Source: Candidatus Peregrinibacteria bacterium CG_4_9_14_0_2_um_filter_41_14 | Lineage (GTDB): Bacteria; Patescibacteriota; Gracilibacteria; UBA1369; UM-FILTER-41-14 | Direction: 5' to 3' | DNA length: 14,037 nucleotides | Assembly: GCA_002788755.1 (NCBI GenBank) | Contig: PFRW01000040.1 | Span: forward strand, 1-14,037 | Translations under genes and position numbers: made by a program | Part shown: piece by piece, positions 8,510 to 14,037 of the stretch | Layout of the letters: each line of letters starts with the position of its first letter | Numbering within the stretch: the first letter of the stretch is position 1 | Notes under the pieces: generated by a model | Told to the model about the DNA's origin: nothing | Databases searched by the model: none | Seen by the model: only the letters and a program-made list of their open reading frames with translations

Positions 8510-8586
8510 GTACCCGTAGCTCAGCTGGATAGAGCGCAACCCTGCGGAGGTTGAGGTCGGAGGTTCAAATCCCCCCGGGTACACCA
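8510..8586 (+). tRNA. tRNA-Arg, anticodon GCG, encoded CCA
   Basis: The cloverleaf folds by hand. Acceptor GTACCCG (8510-8516) pairs with CGGGTAC (8576-8582), followed by discriminator A and CCA (8584-8586). The D stem is GCTC/GAGC, with loop AGCTGGATA. The anticodon stem CAACC/GGTTG closes loop CTGCGGA, which puts GCG at 8544-8546. The variable loop is AGGTC and the T loop TTCAAAT. A20 in the D loop and the general sequence agree with bacterial tRNA-Arg. Two oddities: GCG replaces the usual bacterial ACG, and the T stem GGAGG/CCCCC has one A-C mismatch in its middle pair (8561-8573). Confidence 0.93.
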
Positions 8587-8643
8587 AAGTTTGAACAACG
8601 CAAGAACCTTATTTAAAGTACTAGAATAAAACCGACCACCTTG

Positions 8644-8702
8644 GGTAAGATAAATCTGACATTCAATGAGAGAAAAATAATGCGATTCAGATAAGATCTA
8701 CC
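8644..8702. repeat. Imperfect inverted repeat between tRNA and methyltransferase genes
   Basis: ATCTGA (8654-8659) and TCAGAT (8687-8692) are perfect arms. The flanking GGTAAGAT (8645-8651 region) and GATCTACC (8695-8702) extend the symmetry with mismatches. The surrounding gap from 8587 to 8824 is AT-rich and holds no gene I can support. The element might be a processing or termination structure after the tRNA, or a boundary of the AT-rich segment that follows. Confidence 0.3.
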
Positions 8703-8789
8703 TAATTAAAATACATTTTTTCATATTCTATTTTTCCAACTTCGCTCTCTCTGATCGCCTCGAAATATTTTATAAAAATTTAATATCTG

Positions 8790-8800
8790 TATGATACAAT
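8790..8800 (+). promoter_or_regulatory. Possible -10 region for the methyltransferase unit
   Basis: TATGAT (8790-8795) and TACAAT (8795-8800) overlap about 25-35 bp upstream of the 8825 start in a very AT-rich stretch. No good -35 at 16-18 bp is visible, so the call is weak. Confidence 0.25.
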
Positions 8801-8824
8801 CACAATTGAATCCCAGAAAATAAT

Positions 8825-9082
8825 ATGACAAATCTACTGATAGCACTCAAGAATTTAGCCGAAGCAGAATACAGCGAGATAAAAGCTCTCAACAAATCTT
8901 CAAATCGAGCAAATAGCATGGGAGATGCGCTAGAAATCTATATTAGAGATCTTTTTTGCAATTCCTTAAATCAAACAGATGAAGAAAAAACTATAGCATA
9001 CAGTGAAAAATTTTCTTATTTAGGGAATCCAAACAATCCAGCAGATTTACTAGAAGCAAAATTAATTAAACTTTCAAAATAA
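8825..9082 (+). pseudogene. N-terminal remnant of an NgoPII-like type II restriction endonuclease
   Basis: Eighty-five residues. The sequence NRANSMGDALEIYIRDLF (27-44) and FSYLGNPNNPAD (63-74) match, from memory of the family, the N-terminal part of NgoPII-type GGCC endonucleases, where the pattern NR.N..G.ALE.y.KDLFa leads to FSYLGN.NNPPD and then the GDAIEVKK catalytic strand. Here the ORF ends 11 residues after NPAD, so the (D/E)xK half of the nuclease centre and some 190 further residues are missing. It cannot cut DNA as it stands. It ends one base before the methyltransferase start codon, the usual R-M order, so a deletion has probably removed the rest of R. A small functional protein is not excluded. 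Its codon use (AGA, ATA, AT-rich) matches the methyltransferase and not the pyr genes. Confidence 0.6.
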
Positions 9083-9083
9083 T

Positions 9084-10139
9084 ATGAACATAATTTCATT
9101 ATTTACAGGAGCGGGAGGGCTAGATCTTGGGTTCAAAAAAGCTGGATTCAATACTATTTGGGCTAATGAATACGACAAAACAATATGGGATACATTTAAA
9201 TTCAATTTTCCAGCAACAACCCTAGATCAAAGAAGTATCACCAATATTCCTTCTTCAGAAATCCCGAAATCAATAGGCATTATAGGAGGACCACCTTGTC
9301 AGAGCTGGAGCGAAGCAGGAGCAGGAAGAGGTATAAATGATAAAAGAGGGCAACTATTTTATGAATATATCAGAGTATTAAAGGACAAAAAGCCATTATT
9401 CTTCCTTGCAGAAAATGTTTCTGGCATTTTATTACCAAAACACAAAGAAGCATTTCAAGAAATAATAAATCAATTTAAAAAGTTAGATTATAATGTCACC
9501 TATAAATTACTCAACGCACATGATTATAATGTTCCTCAAGACAGAAAAAGGGTTATTATTATAGGATATCACAAAAGTATTGGAAAAACCTTTGAATTCC
9601 CTGAAGCTGAAAACAAAAAATTGACTCTTAAAGATGCAATCGCAGATATGCCAGAACCAAAAGAAGCACTTGCATATAATAATGCAAACAATCCAAATTC
9701 GCTAAATCTTCCCAATCATGAATATATGAATGGTGGATTTTCAACAATATATATGTCAAGAAATAGAGTAAGACGCTGGGACGAACCTTCATTTACTATA
9801 CAAGCAGGTGGTCGTCATGCTCCAATACATCCAAAAGCACCAAAAATGGAATTTATTGAACAAGATAAAAGAATTTTTGTACCCGGCAAAGAACATTTAT
9901 ACAGAAGATTATCAGTTAGAGAATGTGCCAGAGTTCAAACCTTCCCAGATAATTTTGTATTCAAGTATTCAAAAGTTGCAGACGGCTACAAGATGATAGG
10001 AAATGCAGTACCCGTAAATTTCGCCTTTGCTATTGCTCAAACAATAAAGACAGATTTAATCAGCCTAGAAAGGAAAAAAGGTTCTTTAGCAAAAGCATTC
10101 GCCCCCGACCAATTTGTCCAACAATCACAATACAAATAA
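9084..10139 (+). CDS. DNA cytosine-5 methyltransferase, HaeIII/NgoPII type (predicted GGCC)
   Basis: 351 residues with all the m5C-methylase motifs: I FTGAGGLDLG (7-16, AdoMet site), IV GGPPCQSWS (68-76, nucleophile C72), VI AENV (109-112), VIII PQDRKRV (151-157), IX RECARVQTFPD (279-289) and X GNAVPV (306-311). The target-recognition region, NHEY at 211-214 through SRNRVRRW (225-232) to HPKAP, closely follows what I recall of M.HaeIII. The arginines there contact bases, so GGCC with methylation of the inner C is the predicted site. It is intact and should be active, while its endonuclease partner next door is truncated. Residues after about 326 (SLERKKG...QSQYK) form a tail that M.HaeIII lacks. 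The AT-rich, AGA/ATA-using sequence points to horizontal transfer. Confidence 0.93.
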   Translation: MNIISLFTGAGGLDLGFKKAGFNTIWANEYDKTIWDTFKFNFPATTLDQRSITNIPSSEIPKSIGIIGGPPCQSWSEAGAGRGINDKRGQLFYEYIRVLKDKKPLFFLAENVSGILLPKHKEAFQEIINQFKKLDYNVTYKLLNAHDYNVPQDRKRVIIIGYHKSIGKTFEFPEAENKKLTLKDAIADMPEPKEALAYNNANNPNSLNLPNHEYMNGGFSTIYMSRNRVRRWDEPSFTIQAGGRHAPIHPKAPKMEFIEQDKRIFVPGKEHLYRRLSVRECARVQTFPDNFVFKYSKVADGYKMIGNAVPVNFAFAIAQTIKTDLISLERKKGSLAKAFAPDQFVQQSQYK

Positions 10140-10150
10140 CAAGGATTTAT

Positions 10151-10594
10151 ATGGAGTCCCGCTCCCCCATGCGCAAAATCACCCCTCCAATCATCCTAAT
10201 AACCTTAATCACACTTTTAAGCATAGGATTATTTCAACTTGCCGACTGCTACCCCGAACACGGCAGCGACTCCCTAACTTTTTGCACTACCAGCCAGTTC
10301 GTCCATTTCCTTTGGAGATATGACATAGGAGGCATCTTTTTGGCTTATATCAGCGCACTCTCAAGCATAATTCTCCAAGTAATAACCTTTAAAATCCTTT
10401 CCAAAGACAAACAATCCCTTCTAAAAGCCTACCTCGGCTCTTCCATAATCCCAGGAATTTACGGTATTTTTGTTATAACTCTAATCTGGAACACACTCGT
10501 TACCAAATGGCTAATCGGCACCATTATATTAGGCTTACTATCCACAATCGTTACGTATTATATTGGACGGATAGTAGGAAGTTGGCAGAAGTGA
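10151..10594 (+). CDS. Small membrane protein of unknown function, four predicted helices
   Basis: 147 residues; I do not recognise the family. Hydrophobic segments at about 10-30, 58-80, 97-116 and 119-142 suggest four membrane helices. The loop between helices 1 and 2 carries C33 and C45, which could form a disulfide if it faces outward. The basic residues KILSKDKQSLLK at 81-92 would then be cytoplasmic. AAGGA at 10141-10145 sits 5 nt before the ATG at 10151. This is the only good Shine-Dalgarno site among the window's supported genes, and it supports this start over Met7. Codon use returns to the C-rich host style. It begins 11 bp after the methyltransferase stop, but composition suggests it belongs to the host side of the junction. 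Confidence 0.7.
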   Translation: MESRSPMRKITPPIILITLITLLSIGLFQLADCYPEHGSDSLTFCTTSQFVHFLWRYDIGGIFLAYISALSSIILQVITFKILSKDKQSLLKAYLGSSIIPGIYGIFVITLIWNTLVTKWLIGTIILGLLSTIVTYYIGRIVGSWQK

Positions 10595-10644
10595 GGTTTT
10601 TGGGGTAGGATGTAGTTAGAAGAAATTAATTTAACAAATTTAGT

Positions 10645-10881
10645 ATGGTAGAAAGATTAGGTGATCAATCACCAGAGTACATAGCAGATCTAACTCTAGA
10701 GCAAAGAGGTCTTAGTGAGAAATTAGCTGCGTTAGGAATAAATCCTGACCTAGTAAGACAAATTATCATCGAAAGAGGTGGAGATATCGATGAAGGGATG
10801 AAGCTAGCTCATTTTTTAATATATCTTGCACAAAACAAAGCATATCAAAGAAAACTAATTAAAATGATCCTTGAAAGTTAA
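10645..10881 (+). CDS. Hypothetical small protein, 78 residues
   Basis: I do not recognise this protein. It reads as a soluble, mostly helical polypeptide, with LTLEQRGLSEKLAALGI, then NPDLVRQIIIERGGDIDEGMK and a hydrophobic stretch AHFLIYLAQ before a basic end. The codon pattern (AGA, ATA, TTA, few Cs) is like the methyltransferase segment and unlike the neighbours on both sides, so it may have arrived with it. No Shine-Dalgarno motif stands at usable distance from the ATG. It lies 50 bp after the membrane protein gene. The even amino-acid make-up supports real coding. Confidence 0.55.
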   Translation: MVERLGDQSPEYIADLTLEQRGLSEKLAALGINPDLVRQIIIERGGDIDEGMKLAHFLIYLAQNKAYQRKLIKMILES

Positions 10882-11102
10882 ATTAAATCACGCCGCTCCC
10901 CCTTGGCTTTCCCCAATTAACATATCAAAAAGTTTAAAACTCAATACCCCGAGTACATCATTGGATGAATGAGCTAGTTCTTGGTGTATGGATAGGTTTT
11001 TTCCTCTACAAGGAGGGTGATTTCGGATATGATCAAGTTAGCGAGAAATACATTTTTCTCTTTCCTTTTTCGGAGGGGGAACAATCAATCCGAATATTTA
11101 AT

Positions 11103-11268
11103 CTAATCAATAATCGTATCAAGATCAGGAAGTGCACCATATTTATTTAGAACTTGCATCAGTTTATTAGTTATTCCTTCAGGCAAATCAAAATTCGGTT
11201 TTAGGGAGATCCTCAACCACCTTATAAATACGCTTTAACCATGGCTTCTGTTCCAGATCCAAGCCTAG
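11103..11268 (-). pseudogene. Possible C-terminal remnant of an unknown gene, one frameshift
   Basis: Reading the minus strand from 11268 gives LDLEQKPWLKRIYKVVEDL then PKTEF and a TGA stop. If one T of the TTTT run is skipped, the frame continues FDLPEGITNKLMQVLNKYG and ALPDLDTIID to a TAG at 11103-11105. The joined text looks like a real soluble protein end, but I do not recognise it. A TAA at 11269-11271 cuts it off upstream, so it would be a fragment. Chance similarity to coding sequence is possible. Confidence 0.3.
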
Positions 11269-11279
11269 TTAAACTTCCT

Positions 11280-11332
11280 AAAAAAAGCTAATAAGAACAG
11301 ATAACATCTGATATTTCTCACTAGCTTTTTTT
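11280..11332. terminator. Bidirectional terminator-like hairpin
   Basis: AAAAAAAGCTA (11280-11290) and TAGCTTTTTTT (11322-11332) are perfect 11-bp inverted arms. Inside, CAGAT (11299-11303) and ATCTG (11306-11310 region) form a second small stem with an AAC loop. The T-run on each strand makes it usable in both directions. On the plus strand it would end transcripts from the accessory region. The stem is AT-rich with only two G-C pairs in the outer arms, so it would be weaker than a classical GC-rich terminator. Confidence 0.55.
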
Positions 11333-11347
11333 GTATACCCTCTCTAC

Positions 11348-11366
11348 ATCGTAGGCACACTACGAT
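11348..11366. repeat. 7-bp perfect hairpin upstream of the SLH gene
   Basis: ATCGTAG (11348-11354) and CTACGAT (11360-11366) flank a 5-nt loop, GCACA. No T-run follows. It lies about 120 bp before the SLH pseudogene start and could be an operator or leader structure. Confidence 0.35.
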
Positions 11367-11484
11367 CCACTTGTGTTAACTTTATCCTATACATCATCTC
11401 TGCAACCTTAACAAACTACCGTCAAAACCAATTGCCCCACTCCACCCGCTTCAGCTACAATTCAATTAATCATTAAATCCCCCT

Positions 11485-12135
11485 ATGAAAAAACACTAAG
11501 CCTAATTATCATAGGAATCCTTATTGGATCAGTGGCAACCTTTGCCGCAACCATCAAATTTTCCGATGTAGCCGAAAACATGTGGTACACAAATGCCGTT
11601 GAACGCCTATCTCAAAAAGGAATTATAACAGGCTACGCAGACGGAACATTTGGACCAAATAAAAACGTAAATCGAGCCGAATTAGCTGTAATGCTTGATC
11701 GTCTAATCCAATACACAGAAACAGGAACAGTGGCTCCAGTCATTCCCGCAGGATGGGCAACATTGTCCACCCCAGAATTTAACTTCACCATTTCATACCC
11801 AAGCGATTGGATTGTCGACAATCAATCCGCAAACCATATTTCTGACCAATACGTTATGATAGACCCACCAAATCCAGAACCTTTCACCCAATATATTTAG
11901 CATCCTACTTGATAATAGAAACATTGATGAAATAAGAACTGGAATGCTACAAAACAGCACAGAAAGCCAAACAAACATAGGTGACATAAGTGCGTATGTG
12001 TTCACAAACACTTCATTCAAAAACTCAAAAACTATTTTTATACCATATGGAAACGCATACTTTGCTATTTCAACAAGTAAATATGACCTAGTAGACATTC
12101 AAAAAAGCATAAATAGCTTCAAGTTGAAATTTTAA
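11485..12135 (+). pseudogene. SLH plus PsbP/Mog1-like surface protein gene with two frameshifts
   Basis: The ATG at 11485 is followed by six As and reads MKKH then stop. With seven As it would read MKKTLSLIIIGILIGSVATFAA, a good signal peptide that runs straight into the long frame at 11532-11900. That frame gives one SLH repeat (KFSDVAENMWYTNAVERL, GIITGYADGTFGPN, NRAELAVMLDRL) and a domain beginning EFNFTISYPSDWIV, in the style of PsbP/Mog1-like domains of secreted bacterial proteins. It stops at 11898-11900 after FTQYI. Another frame continues the domain without loss (FSILLDNRNIDEIRTGML to SFKLKF, ending 12135). The shift falls in the ATATAT run near 11891-11896. Apart from these two indels the gene looks whole, about 216 residues. 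It is either freshly broken, phase-variable at simple repeats, or carries assembly errors. Confidence 0.75.
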
Positions 12136-12230
12136 ATCTCCTCCCCCCATAAAAAACCTCCCTCTCATCATCACCATCATCGCCTTCTCCACTTGTTGCT
12201 GAACCATGCACCGCAATAACAGAAGTCACC

Positions 12231-13628
12231 CTACATCCCGGCAACTCTCACACCCTCCATCACAAACTCCCCCTTTGGCGATGCAAATTTGTAAACAACG
12301 CCATCTCCCGGTTTTTTCTCCGGACCAAAATGTGTTTTTTCAATAACAGACTGAGCTTCCTTACTTGGAACCTGCCACAATAATTCTGGTGGTGGCACTT
12401 CTTTGCCGTTTTCAAATTTTACGGCATAACACAAAGTTTGCGCTGGCGCTCCACCAAATATTGCCGGTTGTCTTTCATATCTCACTCCTACCCCTGCACC
12501 GGTTTTAGCATCTGTATATAAAATTTCACCATCCAAATGCCCCGTCTTACCATAAATAAACGTTCTGGATTCCGGCGCAGCTTCTCCCTCAACAACCTCC
12601 TGAAACGCATAACCACCATCATATTTAGCTTTATCAAACCTAATCCCCTTACCACCAGGCTGACCATCTACCATTTGACCCAAATAAGCCGACCCATCTT
12701 TAAACACATAAAAATCAATTTTAGCTAATGTTTCAGCATCAATTTCCATTTTGGACATCCAAGAATCAAACATCCTCGGAACATTTACCCCATTTTTAGC
12801 CAAATCAATCGCCTTTAAACGTGCCGATGTTGTCATTCCCTTAAGTAAAGTTTCTTTTAACGCCTCAAATTTTGGCAAACTCTCTCCCTTCTTTACCGCA
12901 AATTCAGAATCCCAATTCACCTCCGCAGACGCTTTCACATCTCTAAAGTGCTTAACACCATTCACAATTTCCACTGCATAACTCTTACCATCTGCATCCT
13001 CCATTGTTCCTTGCGCATTTGCAATATCGTCATGCCACAAATGATAAACCTCCCCTGTCGGCGTTTTTACTGTCGCTTCACCTTTAACCGTTAACTTATT
13101 CTCACTATTAATTCTCCAAACCGCATCATACTCACGTCCATCTGTTAAATATAAAACGCCTTTACCGTAAGGCATTCCAGATCCATCCTTTAAAAAAGCC
13201 ACTACTCCTTCAAACTTGGTACCATTCTTAAAATCAACCCTACCATGTTGCTCAATACGCTCAAAATTTGCAACTACAGCATATTCAGCATTAAATCGAT
13301 CTAAATCTTTCAACAATTTACTTAACTTATCCGTCAATTCCACCTCCTTTTTCGCCAAATACTCCTTTGGATTATCAACTAATAAAGGACTTGGCAACAT
13401 CCCCTCATTCTTCTGATCACTCAAACTTTTTTGAAAATTAATATTCTTAAAAGCCTGTTCCAACTTTTTCGCCCTAACTCTATAATTATCATATTCTGGC
13501 GCATTCATGGGCCACTTATTTAATAGCTGCCCCAACAAATTCACCTTCTCATCCAAATTTGCCCCTTCCACCATATTACGTAACAAAGGCTGCTCATTTA
13601 GCTGCTCTGGATTAGAATTAAGAACCAT
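12231..13628 (-). CDS. MORN-repeat-like protein of unknown function
   Basis: 465 residues. About 1-125 is charged and helical, with probable coiled coil around 85-115 (EYLAKKEVELTDKLSKLLKDL). Two blocks look like MORN repeats (YxGxxxxGxxxGxG...dG..Y.G.w). The first, at about 129-172, has FKNGTKFEGVVAF, PYGKGVLYLTDGREYDAVW. The second, at about 308-345, has FKDGSAYLGQMVDG, GGKGIRFD, AKYDGGY. A further GYxxGxG-like pattern is near 440-462. There is no signal peptide or membrane segment, so a cytoplasmic protein is expected. MORN repeats generally bind lipids or proteins, but no specific role can be assigned. It has its own promoter directly after uvrB. It converges with the SLH pseudogene, with 95 bp between them and no clear terminator there. 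Confidence 0.75.
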   Translation of the reverse strand: MVLNSNPEQLNEQPLLRNMVEGANLDEKVNLLGQLLNKWPMNAPEYDNYRVRAKKLEQAFKNINFQKSLSDQKNEGMLPSPLLVDNPKEYLAKKEVELTDKLSKLLKDLDRFNAEYAVVANFERIEQHGRVDFKNGTKFEGVVAFLKDGSGMPYGKGVLYLTDGREYDAVWRINSENKLTVKGEATVKTPTGEVYHLWHDDIANAQGTMEDADGKSYAVEIVNGVKHFRDVKASAEVNWDSEFAVKKGESLPKFEALKETLLKGMTTSARLKAIDLAKNGVNVPRMFDSWMSKMEIDAETLAKIDFYVFKDGSAYLGQMVDGQPGGKGIRFDKAKYDGGYAFQEVVEGEAAPESRTFIYGKTGHLDGEILYTDAKTGAGVGVRYERQPAIFGGAPAQTLCYAVKFENGKEVPPPELLWQVPSKEAQSVIEKTHFGPEKKPGDGVVYKFASPKGEFVMEGVRVAGM

Positions 13629-13630
13629 AC

Positions 13631-13662
13631 TTATGGTATTAAATCCAATAATTATACCATAA
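13631..13662. repeat. 9-bp inverted repeat overlapping the MORN-gene promoter
   Basis: TTATGGTAT (13631-13639) and ATACCATAA (13654-13662) are perfect arms around 14 bp. One arm covers the extended -10 and the other lies between the transcript start and the start codon, the placing expected of a repressor operator. A chance match in AT-rich DNA is possible. Confidence 0.45.
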
Positions 13663-13679
13663 ACCCAGCCCCCCTACAA
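13651..13679 (-). promoter_or_regulatory. Promoter of the MORN-repeat gene
   Basis: On the minus strand an extended -10, TGGTATAAT, contains the perfect TATAAT at 13656-13651. TTGTAG at 13679-13674, 17 bp upstream, is a partial -35 that coincides with the last codon and stop of uvrB. The expected transcript start is near 13644, leaving a leader of about 15 nt before the ATG at 13628. Confidence 0.6.
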
Positions 13680-14037
13680 CCCCCATTCTGCCTGCAACCG
13701 CTCAATCTCATCACGCAACTCGGCGGCCTTCTCAAATTCAAAGTTTTGCGATGCCAAATCCATTTGGGCCTCCATTTCCGCCAACAAGCGCAAACGCTCC
13801 TCTTTTGGCACCTTAGTTGCATCCGACTTTTTGCCACCTTTCAATTTTGTGCTTCGATGCTGAGCAATATCCTTAACCGCCTTAACAATGGACTGTGGCG
13901 TAATTCCATGTTTGAGATTATGCGCAATTTGAATATTACGACGACGCTCCGTTTCGCTAAGTGCTGCCGCCATTGCATCTGTAATTTTATCGGCATACAT
14001 CACAACATATCCTTCCACATTACGTGCCGCCCGACCA
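13674..14037 (-). CDS. uvrB: UvrABC excinuclease subunit B, C-terminal part (cut by window edge)
   Basis: The last 120 codons or so of UvrB, the damage-verifying helicase-like subunit of nucleotide excision repair. The fragment opens in helicase motif VI (GRAARN, whose arginines act in ATP hydrolysis) and goes on through VEGYVVMYADKITDAM and ETERRRNIQIAHNLKHGITP, both typical of UvrB. It ends with the UVR domain (LLAEMEAQMDLASQNFEFEKA, AAELRDEIERLQAEWG) that binds UvrC. The frame is open to the right edge, so no start is seen. It ends in TAG at 13674-13676. Confidence 0.97.
   Translation of the reverse strand, partial: GRAARNVEGYVVMYADKITDAMAAALSETERRRNIQIAHNLKHGITPQSIVKAVKDIAQHRSTKLKGGKKSDATKVPKEERLRLLAEMEAQMDLASQNFEFEKAAELRDEIERLQAEWGL

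Larger units (their letters stand above)
10882..11484. other. 600-bp low-coding stretch with decayed sequence
   Basis: No gene here can be called with confidence. A 61-codon plus-strand ORF (10965-11150) has some protein-like text (YKEGDFGYDQVSEKYIFLFPF) but no family match and no start signal; an AGGAGG at 11011-11016 lies inside it and leads only to very short frames. The minus strand has a possible gene remnant at 11103-11268. TTCGGAT (11022-11028) and ATCCGAA (11088-11094) form a 7-bp inverted repeat. A terminator-like hairpin and a second small hairpin occupy 11280-11366, given separately. The picture is of eroded genes. Confidence 0.4.

Noticed and set aside
8510..10140. Integration of a mobile element at the tRNA-Arg 3' end
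   Set aside because: I looked for a second copy of the tRNA 3' sequence (TTCAAATCCCCCCGGGTAC) on the far side of the methyltransferase segment and found none, and no integrase gene is present.
10965..11150. 61-residue ORF as a real gene
   Set aside because: No start signal, no recognised family, and it overlaps the minus-strand remnant; some stretches read like protein, so it is only noted within the low-coding region.
1..14037. UGA recoded as glycine (Gracilibacteria/Absconditabacteria code)
   Set aside because: pyrF ends properly at TGA, and no gene needs TGA read-through inside conserved parts.
1..14037. CRISPR array or transposase
   Set aside because: No regularly spaced repeats and no transposase-like ORF were seen on either strand.

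Overview
The window looks like chromosomal DNA from a small-genome bacterium, most likely of the Candidate Phyla Radiation (Patescibacteria, perhaps Peregrinibacteria-like). That placement is inferred from gene style: a one-domain S-layer-homology (SLH) surface protein, a compact pyrimidine operon, a tRNA-Arg with a GCG anticodon, and few Shine-Dalgarno sites. No marker gene settles it. UGA acts as a stop (pyrF ends in TGA) and Trp is encoded by TGG, so I see no UGA-to-glycine recoding.

Left part (1-6384): the minus strand carries pyrB-pyrC-pyrE-pyrD-pyrF, tightly packed, followed by the start of a secreted SLH protein. carA is transcribed away from pyrB, out of a 122-bp divergent promoter region. 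Together these genes give carbamoyl-phosphate synthetase small subunit, aspartate carbamoyltransferase, dihydroorotase, a class-1-type dihydroorotate dehydrogenase, orotate phosphoribosyltransferase and OMP decarboxylase. This is the whole route to UMP except carB, which is not in the window.

Middle (6374-8586): carA overlaps a 674-residue protein that joins an intact DnaQ-type exonuclease to a DinG-like helicase region whose ATPase motifs are eroded. A tRNA-Arg(GCG) gene with encoded CCA follows.

Accessory region (8587-11484): an AT-rich segment with different codon choice carries an 85-residue remnant resembling the N-terminus of an NgoPII-family restriction endonuclease. It is followed one base later by a complete HaeIII/NgoPII-type cytosine-5 methyltransferase (predicted GGCC). 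Next come a four-helix membrane protein, a small unknown protein, and about 600 bp of decayed sequence with a possible minus-strand gene remnant and a strong bidirectional terminator-like hairpin.

Right part (11485-14037): an SLH plus PsbP/Mog1-like protein gene is broken by two small indels, each at a simple repeat. On the minus strand lie a MORN-repeat protein, with a clear promoter overlapped by a 9-bp inverted repeat, and the C-terminal end of uvrB.

The plus strand is C-rich and G-poor through most of the window, most strongly in the exonuclease/helicase gene. The methyltransferase segment lacks this bias, which supports its recent arrival. I did not find a convincing wholly new system. 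The items most worth following up are the exonuclease fused to a dead-looking helicase, the orphaned methyltransferase with its restriction remnant, and the regulatory palindromes.
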